Positions 52,075-61,541 are shown, counted from the first letter of the stretch. The stretch: 64,000 bases of DNA from Azotimanducus sp963663145 (GCA_963663145.1 OY760134.1:1798001-1862000); one strand, 5' to 3'. Numbers and translations are program-made. Notes: generated from the sequence alone by a model not told the origin.

Positions 52075-53319
52075 TCAAAAATATCTCGCTAGCCTCAAGT
52101 ACAGGCGCGCGCCACCTCCGGAGGCGAGGTGATCGAGTTCAGGGGCGTTTGAAACGCGGAGGCCGCGGTATTCATCGCCCAAGTCATTCCCCATTCCGTA
52201 GGTGAGGCCGACATCGACACTCGAGTAGTCGCTTGGCAGGAAATTCAGCCCTAGCTGCGTGAGCATGCTGCCGTCTTCGAGATTTGCCAGCAGCAGGAAG
52301 CCGTAGTTCCAGCGCAGACTGGGGGTGAGTCGTAAACTTGCCGCCAGATAGTGCTTGCCGACATTCCCTAGTTCACCCCGCTCCAACCTAGCCGCGAGCG
52401 ATGCACGAAGATTATCGAGCCGGGGTTCGTCCTCCCCAAAGCCGTTCAGGAAGTACTCCACCCATAGGTTCACTTGGGTATCCCTCCAAACGAAGCTGAC
52501 GTCCGAGTTGAGCACAGCGGAGGTCCGATGCGCACCCGCCACGGTGCGCGTCACAATCACATCACCGCGAAACAGTAGCTCCCCAAAGGGCTGCGCGAAG
52601 CCAATCCCCAGAATCGCATCTTCAAAGTGGCGCATGGCGAAGACTTCGAGGTCGCGCTCACCAATCGGAGCGTGCCACCTGAGACCATAGGATCCGCTCG
52701 AACCTTGAACACTCTCTCCATCACCGCGCCTCGCTACGCCGATTGCCTGGAGTTCCTGCCCCGAAGCGAATCGACGTTCCACGAGGATCATGTCGTCCCC
52801 GGGTTTGAATTCGGTGTCGACGGCCACCGGAGAAAAGGGGTTCAGGACATCCATCGGCTGGAAAATGAGGCCGTTGCCCCAACTCAGGGCTTGTCGGCCA
52901 ACGCGAATTCGCCACTGGCGATTGCTCCAACCTATGGACAGACGGTCAAACCTATGCCAGAGGGCATGCGAATCGCCCGAACCCAAGCCCCAAGAGAGTT
53001 CAAAGGCACGTGCAGCGTCGCCCTGCGGTAGGCTGTTAACCGAATCGTCTTCCGACCCGCCCAATCCCAGCAGGTCGCCGTGTCTGTAGATGAGTTGATG
53101 ATGGACGGCAAATTCCCATCCGGACTCGCTGGCCTCGAAGATGCTGCGCACATCAATGCTTTCGTCCGAATAGTAGGCGCCGAGTTCTGGACGAACCACA
53201 TCTTCGTCTGGCAGCAACCCAAGCGAGCCGAACATACTCGCTCTTAGACTGAAGTCAGTTTCGGCCCAGAGAGGTGCCTTAACGACAAGCAATCCCATCA
53301 GCAGCAGCAAAAATCTCAT
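52075..53319 (-). CDS. Outer membrane beta-barrel protein of the Lol-like ABC operon
   Basis: A 414-residue protein with a signal peptide (MRFLLLLMGLLVVKAPLWA). The mature part alternates hydrophobic and polar residues in short strands, includes IRVGRQALSWGNGLIFQPMD and EWEFAVHH-like segments, and ends in LYLRLARYF, an aromatic-terminated last strand that fits BAM insertion. I do not recognise a named family. Its start overlaps the LolD-like ATPase stop by four bases, so it is the last gene of the operon and may be the outer membrane end of the export path. Confidence 0.75.
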   Translation of the reverse strand: MRFLLLLMGLLVVKAPLWAETDFSLRASMFGSLGLLPDEDVVRPELGAYYSDESIDVRSIFEASESGWEFAVHHQLIYRHGDLLGLGGSEDDSVNSLPQGDAARAFELSWGLGSGDSHALWHRFDRLSIGWSNRQWRIRVGRQALSWGNGLIFQPMDVLNPFSPVAVDTEFKPGDDMILVERRFASGQELQAIGVARRGDGESVQGSSGSYGLRWHAPIGERDLEVFAMRHFEDAILGIGFAQPFGELLFRGDVIVTRTVAGAHRTSAVLNSDVSFVWRDTQVNLWVEYFLNGFGEDEPRLDNLRASLAARLERGELGNVGKHYLAASLRLTPSLRWNYGFLLLANLEDGSMLTQLGLNFLPSDYSSVDVGLTYGMGNDLGDEYRGLRVSNAPELDHLASGGGARLYLRLARYF

Positions 53320-54008
53320 GCATCCTGCTCATCCGAGACGATGCGACCATCGCGAAGCCGCAGTCTGCGCCGCGCATAGCTCTGCACTACCGGGTCATGG
53401 GTCGCGGTCAATATGGTGACCTGTCGTTCGCGGTTCAGATTCAAGAAGAGCTTTAAGAGTTCTTCGGTCGTCGCCGAATCCAGATTGGCACTCGGCTCGT
53501 CGGCCAGCAGCAAGGCCGGCGACGTGGAAATCGCGCGCGCGACGGCCACTCTTTGTTGTTGCCCCCCGGAGAGTTCGCTCGGTCGCCGATTGGCCAGTTC
53601 GGCAAGCCCGACGCTTTCTAGAAGATCCATAGCCACATCCCGCCGCTCGTCGGCCGCGACGCCCTGAAGCTGGAGAATGAACTCGACGTTCTCGCGCGCG
53701 CTTAAGACTGGCACGAGATTGTACGCTTGAAACACGAACCCAAGCCGGTGCAAGCGCATATCGGCGAGTTGCCGTTCGGTCAATCCATTCAGGTGCTGCC
53801 CGTCGACCTCGATCTCACCGCTCGTCGGACGGTCCAATCCACCAATGAGATTCAGCAAGGTTGACTTTCCGGAACCCGACGGACCCGCGAGGCTCACAAA
53901 CTCACCCGCACCCATCGAGAAGTCCACCGCATCGAGCGCGGTGACGGGCAAGGTCTCCGGGTTGTAGACGCGGGAGAGTTTCGAACAGTGGACGATTGTG
54001 TTTGTCAT
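53316..54008 (-). CDS. LolD/MacB-type ABC transporter ATP-binding protein
   Basis: A 230-residue ATPase. Walker A GPSGSGKST is at 42-50, the signature is LSGGQQQRVAVARAI and Walker B is LLLADEPSANLD. These are hallmarks of the MacB/LolD/FtsE group that drives type VII mechanotransmission permeases. It lies between two FtsX-type permeases upstream and an outer membrane protein downstream, so it powers that complex at the inner membrane. It is probably a dedicated system rather than the housekeeping LolCDE, because it occurs with a LolA-like protein and a TonB receptor. Confidence 0.92.
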   Translation of the reverse strand: MTNTIVHCSKLSRVYNPETLPVTALDAVDFSMGAGEFVSLAGPSGSGKSTLLNLIGGLDRPTSGEIEVDGQHLNGLTERQLADMRLHRLGFVFQAYNLVPVLSARENVEFILQLQGVAADERRDVAMDLLESVGLAELANRRPSELSGGQQQRVAVARAISTSPALLLADEPSANLDSATTEELLKLFLNLNRERQVTILTATHDPVVQSYARRRLRLRDGRIVSDEQDA

Positions 54009-54023
54009 GATGAACTCTGACGC

Positions 54024-55244
54024 TTAACTTTGCAGCGCAGCAAGCGGACGCAGCTTAAGCGCCCGCCAAGCCGGATACAGGCTGGCAAGCAAACCAAGCA
54101 CCAAGCTCAAGATCGAGAGCCGAACGATATCCGACACCAACAGCTTGGGCACTATGACGCTTCTGAGGCCCACGATCTCAAGCCCTTCGCTGAAGGCCGC
54201 CAGATCAATGCCATCTCGAAACAAGTAGACAAGCCCATAGCCGACCGCAATACCCAGAATCAATCCGTAGAAGATGACGATCTGAGACTCGAGCACTATT
54301 TGCACCAATACCGAAAAAGGCCGCATGCCCAAGGTGCGCAGCATGCCGATCTCCCTGATTCGTTCGAACACCGATGTCAAGAGTGCGTTGACCAGTCCAA
54401 ACGCGAGCGCAATCCAGAGGATCACGAACCAGATATAGAAGGCGAAATCCGCCAATGCAACCATCTGTGCGATTTGCGGGTTGAGTTCGCGCCAATCAAA
54501 CACCTCAAGATCTTCGAACGCGCCATCGGCAACGAACGCGTCCTTGGCCGCGGATTCGAATTCATCGTCATACAGGCGCATTGACACCTCGGTAAATGAT
54601 GAAGTGTCAAGATGTTGCTGTAGGTTATTTACGCCCGTAAACGCGATGACACTCTCGACCGCTGGCTGCCCTGACCTATAGAGTCCCGCAATACGATAGC
54701 CAATCTCGCGCGACTGACCATCCGATCCTTCGGTGATCACCACCACGCGACGACCAACATCGGTCTGCAATCGGCGCGCAAGGTCGGCCCCGATCACAAG
54801 CTTGCCGTCATCCGGCCCATCAAGCCCTTCTCCTTCAATCTCGGATTCGCCCAAAAACGAAATGGCGAGCTCCGCATCGGGATCAACCCCCACAAGTTCC
54901 AAGCCTCGCGTTTCCCGTTCGCTCATGACCACAGCCGGCAGAGAGACGCGAGCCGTCCAGCCCATGACCTGCTCCAATGGCACGTCCGGATGCCAAGCCT
55001 CTTCGAGTTCAAAGCTATAGTTCAAGGAGGGATCATCTTGGTAGCCTGGGGCGAGCACCTTGACATGACCATTCAAAGCCGCGATCACATCGATTTGCAT
55101 GCTGCCTTGAAAGGAGCGTATAAACGAACTCGCGAAGACGATACCCACAACCCCGAAGCCGATAGACAGGAGTAGCAAGCCATTGCGTCGCCGATGACGC
55201 CAGAGGTTGCGATACGCAAGTTGCGAGAGCAGTTTAAGTTCCAT
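54024..55244 (-). CDS. FtsX/LolC-type ABC permease (second)
   Basis: A 406-residue permease with one N-terminal helix, a periplasmic MacB-PCD-like domain (about 45-270), and three C-terminal helices in the FtsX fold ending YPAWRALKLRPLAALQS. EIGMLRTLGMRPFSVLVQ is the coupling helix that contacts the ATPase. It abuts the preceding permease stop directly and is 16 bases from the ATPase gene. The two permeases presumably form a heterodimer, as LolC and LolE do. Confidence 0.88.
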   Translation of the reverse strand: MELKLLSQLAYRNLWRHRRRNGLLLLSIGFGVVGIVFASSFIRSFQGSMQIDVIAALNGHVKVLAPGYQDDPSLNYSFELEEAWHPDVPLEQVMGWTARVSLPAVVMSERETRGLELVGVDPDAELAISFLGESEIEGEGLDGPDDGKLVIGADLARRLQTDVGRRVVVITEGSDGQSREIGYRIAGLYRSGQPAVESVIAFTGVNNLQQHLDTSSFTEVSMRLYDDEFESAAKDAFVADGAFEDLEVFDWRELNPQIAQMVALADFAFYIWFVILWIALAFGLVNALLTSVFERIREIGMLRTLGMRPFSVLVQIVLESQIVIFYGLILGIAVGYGLVYLFRDGIDLAAFSEGLEIVGLRSVIVPKLLVSDIVRLSILSLVLGLLASLYPAWRALKLRPLAALQS

Positions 55245-56555
55245 TTACACAGATCTCAGAACTTCAGCGGGCAGGTGCTTTCCAAGGCGCCGTGTGCCAA
55301 ACAGCACCGCGATCTGTGCCATTGCCAAGAGCGCCAATGGAATATATAGGAAGGCGATGTTCGAGTAAGCGGGATACATCTTGGGATCCATATGCACGCT
55401 CTGCAACAGCTCCGCGGTCTCAGCATCGGTTGGAAGTGGGATGCCTTGGCTGCCGAACCATCCCAAGAACGCACTTACGACAACCAATCCAATCACGGCA
55501 CCGATGAGCCATAGCCATAGCACCTCCCAATGCATGAGCGCGCGCAGCGATGAGGCTCTCATGCCAAGTGCCATGAGCACGCCGAATTCGGCGCGACGCT
55601 CAAACATCACCATCATTACGGCACCGAGAATCGTAAATCCGACCATGAATATGATGATCCCGTAGACGAACACCGAACTTATCGCGTCTAAGCGGATACT
55701 GCTGTAGAGCTCGGACTCCACCTGTTTCCAATCGCGGACACGAACCTGGCCCGGCCCCCCGGCCATCTTCAGCCTTGCGCGAATGTCTTCCACGATCGCG
55801 TCAGAGGCTGAAGGATCGTCAAAGCGCATGGCCAACAGATGCGCTTTTCCCTCCATGTTGAAGGCAAGGGCCGCCGTATCTCGCGGAATCTGCACCAGGG
55901 TGCGATTCAGCAGCGGAAAACCGGCGTCGAAGATACCCACAACTTCGCAGACGAATGCCGCGGTCCCGCCGCCCAAGGCCGAGCCGATGACCACAATCTC
56001 ACCACCAACGGACAGGCCCAGATTGCGCGCCAAGGCGTCACCAACGATGGCCTCATCTCCCGACCGAAGATAGCGCCCTTCAATGATTCGCCTCGCGATC
56101 ACCGATACGCCTGGTTCTGATTCCGGGTCCACGCCCATGACCATGCCGGCCTTGCCCGCCGCGTCCGGGGCATCGCTGTTCCCAACCAGCCCAGATCCCT
56201 GCACTCGCACGGCAACACCGGATACGCCCGGCACCTGCTCTGCCAGCGTCCGGATCTCGTCTGGATTCTCTAGCAGATATTCCATTTTCGGATCGTCCAG
56301 CCAGCCTCGATGCTGGATTTGACCATGCCCCGACATCAACTCGGTGCCGCGCTTGATCATGGACACATAGCTGCCGACCTGCAGGGTAATCCCGCAGCCA
56401 ACCAAGAGAATGGCAAAGGCAAAGCTGCCGGCGCTCATCCAAGTACGATAGCGCCTTCGACCAAGGTTGCGCCAAGCGATGCGGGGCAGCGCCGGAGTCC
56501 AATCCGCCCTTGGAGAAGCCTCTCTCGTCGGAAGCCTGGCCGCGACCTCGCTCAC
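55245..56555 (-). CDS. FtsX/LolC-type ABC permease (first)
   Basis: A 436-residue permease with the same layout as its neighbour: N-terminal helix near residue 40, a periplasmic domain of about 230 residues, and a C-terminal FtsX domain with EFGVLMALGMRASSLRALMH as the coupling helix. The first 25 residues are basic and cytoplasmic. The ATG at 56555 overlaps the LolA-like stop by four bases. With its partner it would extract a substrate from the inner membrane and pass it to the periplasmic carrier. Confidence 0.88.
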   Translation of the reverse strand: MSEVAARLPTREASPRADWTPALPRIAWRNLGRRRYRTWMSAGSFAFAILLVGCGITLQVGSYVSMIKRGTELMSGHGQIQHRGWLDDPKMEYLLENPDEIRTLAEQVPGVSGVAVRVQGSGLVGNSDAPDAAGKAGMVMGVDPESEPGVSVIARRIIEGRYLRSGDEAIVGDALARNLGLSVGGEIVVIGSALGGGTAAFVCEVVGIFDAGFPLLNRTLVQIPRDTAALAFNMEGKAHLLAMRFDDPSASDAIVEDIRARLKMAGGPGQVRVRDWKQVESELYSSIRLDAISSVFVYGIIIFMVGFTILGAVMMVMFERRAEFGVLMALGMRASSLRALMHWEVLWLWLIGAVIGLVVVSAFLGWFGSQGIPLPTDAETAELLQSVHMDPKMYPAYSNIAFLYIPLALLAMAQIAVLFGTRRLGKHLPAEVLRSV

Positions 56556-57334
56556 TGTACAAACTGCTTGCTGAGCTCAAAGGTGGTGAACATGTCGTCG
56601 GAAATCTCGAAGTCAAATTTCAAGCTGTCGAACACCAAGCGCGTGCTGTTTCCCCGTACTTCAAGATCCTCCACCAAGGTCTCCGATGCGAACACTCGCC
56701 CATCGATTTCTTCCACCTTCAGTGTCTTGATTTTCTTCACCGGCAGCATGGATTGATCAAAGAACACCTGCCGCAGGAGTACGTAATCCGCGCGCACCAG
56801 CAACTCTTCCTTGCCCCAGACGACCGGTGCATTGTCGAGCGGGGTGGCATCGAGCCGGTAGATGCGTTGATCGCCTGCAAGCGCTTGATCAAACTCGCCC
56901 GGTTCGACAACGGACAATTCAAACTCATATTGGTCGAGTCGATCATCGGAGCGTGCCAAGTCCGAATAGGAGAGATCGCTGCCGGCCCAGCTCTGCGACA
57001 TGAGGCTGGTGGGCAGGCGTATTCGACGGCCGATGCGGGCCGACCAAGTCCAGATGCGGTCCTCAAGTGTCAAAAAGGCATTGCCCGCTTCACGCGGTGG
57101 CGCGGTGAACCGCACCAGAGACTTATCCCGGCCCTTGGTCCACGCCACCAATTTCGAGGTGCGCGTCCAATCAGGGCGCGTGATGGTCATGGTCAGTTCG
57201 GCATAGGATGATTGTCCGCGACTCTCGTCAATGACTGCGGCCATAAAGTCCCGAGCCTGGGGCACTTCAGCCGCGTGGACTCCCTGCGCCACAAAGGCGA
57301 AGGCGACGAGGACGCCAGCCCAATCGCGCCGCAT
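56552..57334 (-). CDS. LolA-like outer membrane lipoprotein-sorting protein
   Basis: A 260-residue exported protein. A signal peptide (MRRDWAGVLVAFAFVAQGVHA) is followed by a half-open beta barrel typical of the LolA/LolB fold in outer-membrane-lipoprotein-sorting proteins: SYAELTMTITRPDW, KGRDKSLVRFTAPPREAG and RIWTWSARIGRRIRLPTSLMSQSWAGSD. The last block is shared by many such proteins that work with FtsX-type exporters. I chose the ATG at 57334 to begin at the signal peptide; the frame extends to 57397. It probably carries a lipid or lipoprotein from the permeases to the outer membrane. Confidence 0.86.
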   Translation of the reverse strand: MRRDWAGVLVAFAFVAQGVHAAEVPQARDFMAAVIDESRGQSSYAELTMTITRPDWTRTSKLVAWTKGRDKSLVRFTAPPREAGNAFLTLEDRIWTWSARIGRRIRLPTSLMSQSWAGSDLSYSDLARSDDRLDQYEFELSVVEPGEFDQALAGDQRIYRLDATPLDNAPVVWGKEELLVRADYVLLRQVFFDQSMLPVKKIKTLKVEEIDGRVFASETLVEDLEVRGNSTRLVFDSLKFDFEISDDMFTTFELSKQFVQ

Positions 57335-57415
57335 AACAATTGGCTCCAAGAGCGATTGATGACAGTGTAGCGCAACGACAGACGCAACCCGCACCACAAA
57401 TATTAGGCGGCCGGA

Positions 57416-59845
57416 CTACTCAAACCGCCGACGTACCACCACACCGATGGTGCGCGGCTGGTTGACCCGAAAGCCGAGACGCGCCCTGCCCCCTCTCTCT
57501 CGATCAAACGACAAGGCCGCGTTCTCATCGGTGATGTTATCAACATAAAGCGCCGCTTCCCATGCCTCTTTAATGACACCCAAGCGTATATTCAGCAAGG
57601 TATAGGGGTCGAGCTCCAAATCGATGACAGTCACCTCATTACCCGTCGCTCCCGCGTAAGGCAAGGCGGACACAAATTCGCCGGCACCGGAAATCTGATC
57701 GCTCGGCTGGGTGATGCGATCACCCACATGCTGCAAGCCCGCATAGATGTAAGCATCGCTGCCGCCAAACCAGTTCACCCGAAACGAGTAGTTGGCCGTC
57801 GCGGCGAGTTGCAGTTCCGGGACCGAAGCAAGGCGATTGCCATTCTCCACACCCCCAAGGACACCGCCACCCTCGGAAACCACTGTTGAATCAAATTGAG
57901 ACTCAACCATGCTTCCTGCGAGCGCGATTTCCAAGCCTTCAACGGGTTCCGCCGACAATTCGAACTCAATGCCGGTGGTGTGGGCTTCCTCAACATTAAA
58001 GGAAATGCGCGACGAACAGGACCCGGCATCCAAGGTGACCTGCAGGTCTTGGATGTCTGAACGGAACACCGCCATGTTGAGACGCAAGCCAGTGTCAAAA
58101 TCCGCCTTGAACCCCGTCTCATAGTTCCAGATGGACTCATCATCGTAGGCCTGAAAGCTGCCGAAAGTCGCCAAGTCTCCAGGCGTGCATAGCCCGGCAT
58201 TCAAAGGGTCGTTGACCCCGCCCAAGCGAAAGCCTCGCGACGCTTGTGCGTTCCAAGTCACCTGTTCGTTCAACTGGTAGCTCGCCAAGACGCGCGGACT
58301 AAACCCATTTGATTCCGTCGCATCGGTTTGCAGGTCGCCATTGGAGAAGAGCCCGCCCGAGAGAAAGGTGCGCTCTTCCTCCCAATCATACCAACGACCG
58401 CCAAGGGTGAATTCCAGCCGGTCGCTCACGGCATAGTTCACCTCTCCAAAGATGGCGAGCTGCGAAATATCGTACGGCAGGTCCGAATTGTATGGGCTAT
58501 CCAGAACGGTATAGCCATTCCGGGTGTCATCGGAAACAGGCCCGCCGAGGTGCGCATCAACATAGGCATCGTACCCCGGTGTTGGTAGACGCTGCGCATA
58601 GTCGCGCTGCAAGTCCGAATAGAACATCCCAACCAACCATTGCAGTTGAGACTCTCGCACCGAAGTCAAATGGACCTCTTGGGTGAATTGGTCCATTTCG
58701 GTGGTGTCGCGCAAATTGGAGGCGAAGCGCACGCCAGCGTCGGCGAAGCCCAAGGGCGAAATACCAACGCTTGCGGACAGCGCGGAGGCATCCCGGCTGA
58801 CCAGCAGGTCGCGGGTCATGAGGCTTGAGACCGAACTTACGCTGAAGTGCTCAAAGTCCGCTCGAATCGCGACATCAAACAGCATGGTCTCGTCTTCGAA
58901 TGCCTCCTCAAGCAAGAGATACTGCTCTCGTTCCCCCAATTGAATGGCGGGACGGCTCGTGGTGTACGGGTTCGCGAACAGGTTGTAGACTTCTTCGCGG
59001 TTGAATCCGTCGGTCTCGACCTCTTGGAAGATCACCCGTGGCGTGATGCTCAAGCGGTCCGTGACTTGCCACAAGAGTGCGGCCCTGATCCCGCGACGCA
59101 TGCCAGCATTCACATCATCATGCCGAGCGCCGTTTTCGGACAGTGCATCGATGAAGCCAGCGTATTCAGTCGCATAAGCCACCACACGCAGCGCTGCGGC
59201 ATCGGATAGCGCCAGGTTCGCCATGCCCTTGGCATGACCCCCCTCGCCACCATCCGCAACGCTATTGAGATCGACTTCCACCAACCCGTAGTTCTCTTCG
59301 AGCTCGGGCTGATGAGTGATATAACGGACGGTGCCGCCAACCGAACCAGCTCCGAACAGGGTGCCCTGCGGGCCTCGAAGCAGCTCCACGCGATCAAGGT
59401 CAAAGAGATCAAAGTCAGGAGTGAACAGGGATAGCGACACCACGGATTCATCCATATAGACGCCCACCTGCTCTTTGACGCCCGGCTGGTCACGAACAAT
59501 CTGACCCGCAGAAACCCCGCGGATAGCCACTTGACTTTGACCGGGGCCGAGATTCTGCACGCTCAAGCCGGCAAAATCGCGCGACAGTTCCTCCAAATTG
59601 CTCGCACCACTCCTCGCAATGTACTCGCCCGATTGAACGGCGACTGAAAACGGCACCGCCTGAATGGTGGATGATCGCTTGGTCGCAGTCACAACGATCT
59701 CCTCGATCGCGTCGGTTGAACCGGATTCAGGTGCTTCTTCCGCCACGCTAAAGCCGATCAAGGCAAGCCCAAAAAACCAGACCAAGATACGCAGCTTACC
59801 CGGTGCGAAGCCTGCATTAGCGGATGGTTTAAAGGTGTTGATCAT
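57416..59845 (-). CDS. TonB-dependent outer membrane receptor
   Basis: An 809-residue receptor with an N-terminal signal segment (about 17-35), a TonB box in IEEIVVTATKR, a plug with QVAIRGVSAGQIVRD and VELLRGPQGTLFGAGSVGGTVRYIT (broken at the RGP turn), and a long barrel. The SD GGGGAGGAAG before the ATG at 59845 is strong and fixes the start. It resembles the ferric-siderophore/vitamin or catabolic (pesticin-type) receptors of marine Gammaproteobacteria. It precedes the LolA-like gene by about 80 bases on the same strand, so it may be the operon's first gene. Confidence 0.92.
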   Translation of the reverse strand: MINTFKPSANAGFAPGKLRILVWFFGLALIGFSVAEEAPESGSTDAIEEIVVTATKRSSTIQAVPFSVAVQSGEYIARSGASNLEELSRDFAGLSVQNLGPGQSQVAIRGVSAGQIVRDQPGVKEQVGVYMDESVVSLSLFTPDFDLFDLDRVELLRGPQGTLFGAGSVGGTVRYITHQPELEENYGLVEVDLNSVADGGEGGHAKGMANLALSDAAALRVVAYATEYAGFIDALSENGARHDDVNAGMRRGIRAALLWQVTDRLSITPRVIFQEVETDGFNREEVYNLFANPYTTSRPAIQLGEREQYLLLEEAFEDETMLFDVAIRADFEHFSVSSVSSLMTRDLLVSRDASALSASVGISPLGFADAGVRFASNLRDTTEMDQFTQEVHLTSVRESQLQWLVGMFYSDLQRDYAQRLPTPGYDAYVDAHLGGPVSDDTRNGYTVLDSPYNSDLPYDISQLAIFGEVNYAVSDRLEFTLGGRWYDWEEERTFLSGGLFSNGDLQTDATESNGFSPRVLASYQLNEQVTWNAQASRGFRLGGVNDPLNAGLCTPGDLATFGSFQAYDDESIWNYETGFKADFDTGLRLNMAVFRSDIQDLQVTLDAGSCSSRISFNVEEAHTTGIEFELSAEPVEGLEIALAGSMVESQFDSTVVSEGGGVLGGVENGNRLASVPELQLAATANYSFRVNWFGGSDAYIYAGLQHVGDRITQPSDQISGAGEFVSALPYAGATGNEVTVIDLELDPYTLLNIRLGVIKEAWEAALYVDNITDENAALSFDRERGGRARLGFRVNQPRTIGVVVRRRFE

Positions 59846-59928
59846 TCTTCCTCCCCTGTCGATAAAGCCAATAAGATGACCTATAGATAAGTTTACAGGA
59901 TCAAGCAGTTGCAATCAAAAGAGAGAGT

Positions 59929-59948
59929 TATCCCATGCAAGGGGGATA
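59929..59948 (-). terminator. Weak hairpin after the nitrile hydratase operon
   Basis: TATCCC (59929-59934) and GGGATA (59943-59948) form a 6-bp stem around an 8-base loop, in the gap between the nitrile hydratase accessory gene and the TonB receptor gene. On the minus strand a TTTT run follows 8 bases later, too far for a strong intrinsic terminator. Confidence 0.3.
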
Positions 59949-59956
59949 TTTTCTCC

Positions 59957-60265
59957 TTAGTGTTCGTGGGGCGCTTGTGCGAGGGTTTGCACCCGATCAG
60001 CAATGTCCGCCTGCTCGATCAGTCCTGTTTGTAGCAGGGTTTCTTCAAGCGCCGCTAAGAACTGTACGTAATAGGGCTCGTCAGGGCGCGCATCGACCGC
60101 ACCGATGAGTCGCGCACGAAAGTCATCCCACGCAAACGCTCCGCAGTCACTCAAACACACCGCCATGGAAAGCACGCGTCCCTGCCAAGGTTCTTCGAAC
60201 ACCAACTCCCCGTTGGCACTCGGCGCGCCGACGGCTTCAGTCCTGTCGGCCACATCTTCGCTCAC
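59957..60265 (-). CDS. Nitrile hydratase accessory (activator, P14K-type) protein
   Basis: A 102-residue protein similar to the N-terminal part of nitrile hydratase beta subunits and to the P14K/NhlE-type self-subunit-swapping chaperone. It has the LVFEEPWQGRVLSMAVCL segment and PYYVQFLAALEETLL. It starts with GTG at 60265, overlapping the alpha subunit stop by four bases. Such proteins load cobalt into the alpha subunit and help its cysteine oxidation. Its presence with a Co-type alpha subunit fits that role. Confidence 0.87.
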   Translation of the reverse strand: MSEDVADRTEAVGAPSANGELVFEEPWQGRVLSMAVCLSDCGAFAWDDFRARLIGAVDARPDEPYYVQFLAALEETLLQTGLIEQADIADRVQTLAQAPHEH

Positions 60266-60849
60266 AGCTCGGCGACCCCGATCATGGCATCGCGAGTTAC
60301 CAATCCGGTGAGTTCCTCAAGGCTCGCCTCCTCTGCCCCATCCGGCCTGCGCGGCAAAACCATGTAGCGAATCTCGGCACTCGAATCCCACACGCGTATG
60401 CGCCTCGATTCAGGCAGGTCCAATCCCATCTCCGAAAGCACCCTCCTAGGTTCACGCACCGCACGGGACCTGTAGGCGGGGTCCTTGTACCAACGCGGCG
60501 GAAGCCCCAAGAGCGCCCACGGGTAGCAGGAGCAGAGCGTGCACACCACTAGATTGTGGTCACTGTCCGTATTCTCCACAACGACCAGCTTTTCAATCTG
60601 ACCGCCTTGAAAATCGAACTCGCGAATGGTCTCGGTGGCATCCTCAAGCAGGCGATGTTTGAATTCGGAATCTGTCCAAGCACGCGCCACGACCCTGGCC
60701 CCGTTCATGGGACCGACCCTACGTTCGAAACGCTCAATGACTTCGTCGATGTCACTCTCCTTGAGCAATTCACGCTCAACAAGCAGGGACTCGAGTGCTT
60801 GTGCACGCAGCCGTACTTGCTGAGTATCCAATTGATCAGTCATGCGCAT
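60262..60849 (-). CDS. Nitrile hydratase, alpha subunit (cobalt type)
   Basis: A 195-residue alpha subunit that hydrates nitriles to amides. The metal claw Cys103-Thr-Leu-Cys106-Ser-Cys108 (VCTLCSCYPW) has Thr at the second position, the mark of Co(III) enzymes; iron enzymes have Ser. The cysteines are normally oxidised to sulfinic and sulfenic acids. RWYKDPAYRSRAVREPRRVL is the adjacent conserved block. The ATG at 60849 overlaps the beta-subunit stop as TGATG. Thiocyanate hydrolase gamma subunits share the motif, but the neighbours are those of nitrile hydratase. Confidence 0.92.
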   Translation of the reverse strand: MRMTDQLDTQQVRLRAQALESLLVERELLKESDIDEVIERFERRVGPMNGARVVARAWTDSEFKHRLLEDATETIREFDFQGGQIEKLVVVENTDSDHNLVVCTLCSCYPWALLGLPPRWYKDPAYRSRAVREPRRVLSEMGLDLPESRRIRVWDSSAEIRYMVLPRRPDGAEEASLEELTGLVTRDAMIGVAEL

Positions 60850-61541
60850 CACCCCTCACAAGATTCAAGATAGGGTTCAAACAGGTCAACGCACACCTCC
60901 GTACCCGGCTCACCGCCGCTTCCCCAAAGCTCCGAGCCCTCGAACGCAATGGTGTAGAGGTGGCACGGCTGCTCGCCACCGCCGTGCGCATTGCTGTCGG
61001 GATACACCCAAGCGCCATGCAAGGCGACCACCTCACCGATTTTATCGCGCACATAGCCCGGCAGTCGCGTGTGCCCGTCATGTCCGTGGGCACTTGTCCT
61101 CACGCGCTCCCCCAATGCAAAGTGCGGCGTTCTGCTCACTTCCCTCCGCGCCCCGAGGCCGCCGGATTCGCTTGGCGAGCTTACATTGAAATAAAGACTC
61201 GGACGCGCAGCCCTCACCAATGCTTGATCTTCATCGAAGCCCCCCTTCTGTCGGACGAGCCGATCAAGGTCTTCACAGGTGAGATGCCCTCCCTCTTCTA
61301 GGAGTGTCTCAAGACCTGCGAGCCAACGACCATAGTAGCTATGCGTCAAGTAAGCTGAGGGTTCGATACGCTCAATCGCGTGGCGAAACCGATCAATGTT
61401 GCCCAGCCACCCGCGCCTGACAATCGCCGTCATGGCGGTATAGACGCTGGCTTCCCAACGCTCATGAAAAGCGGGTTCTTGCGGCTCCCGGATAATCTTT
61501 CCGAAGCCCTGCTTGCCACCTAGGTCGTGAATCCCGTCCAT
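60849..61541 (-). CDS. Nitrile hydratase, beta subunit
   Basis: A 230-residue beta subunit. It begins with the family signature MDGIHDLGGKQGFGKI and has EPAFHERWEASVYTAMTAI; the C-terminal SH3-like domain includes FALGERVRTSAHGHDGHTRLPGYVRDKIG (a mixed segment) with the Arg residues that contact the oxidised alpha-subunit claw. The order beta, alpha, accessory is the classical arrangement of cobalt nitrile hydratases. The gene is divergent from the APH-DUF6285 fusion 40 bases away. No amidase gene is adjacent within the window. Confidence 0.93.
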   Translation of the reverse strand: MDGIHDLGGKQGFGKIIREPQEPAFHERWEASVYTAMTAIVRRGWLGNIDRFRHAIERIEPSAYLTHSYYGRWLAGLETLLEEGGHLTCEDLDRLVRQKGGFDEDQALVRAARPSLYFNVSSPSESGGLGARREVSRTPHFALGERVRTSAHGHDGHTRLPGYVRDKIGEVVALHGAWVYPDSNAHGGGEQPCHLYTIAFEGSELWGSGGEPGTEVCVDLFEPYLESCEG

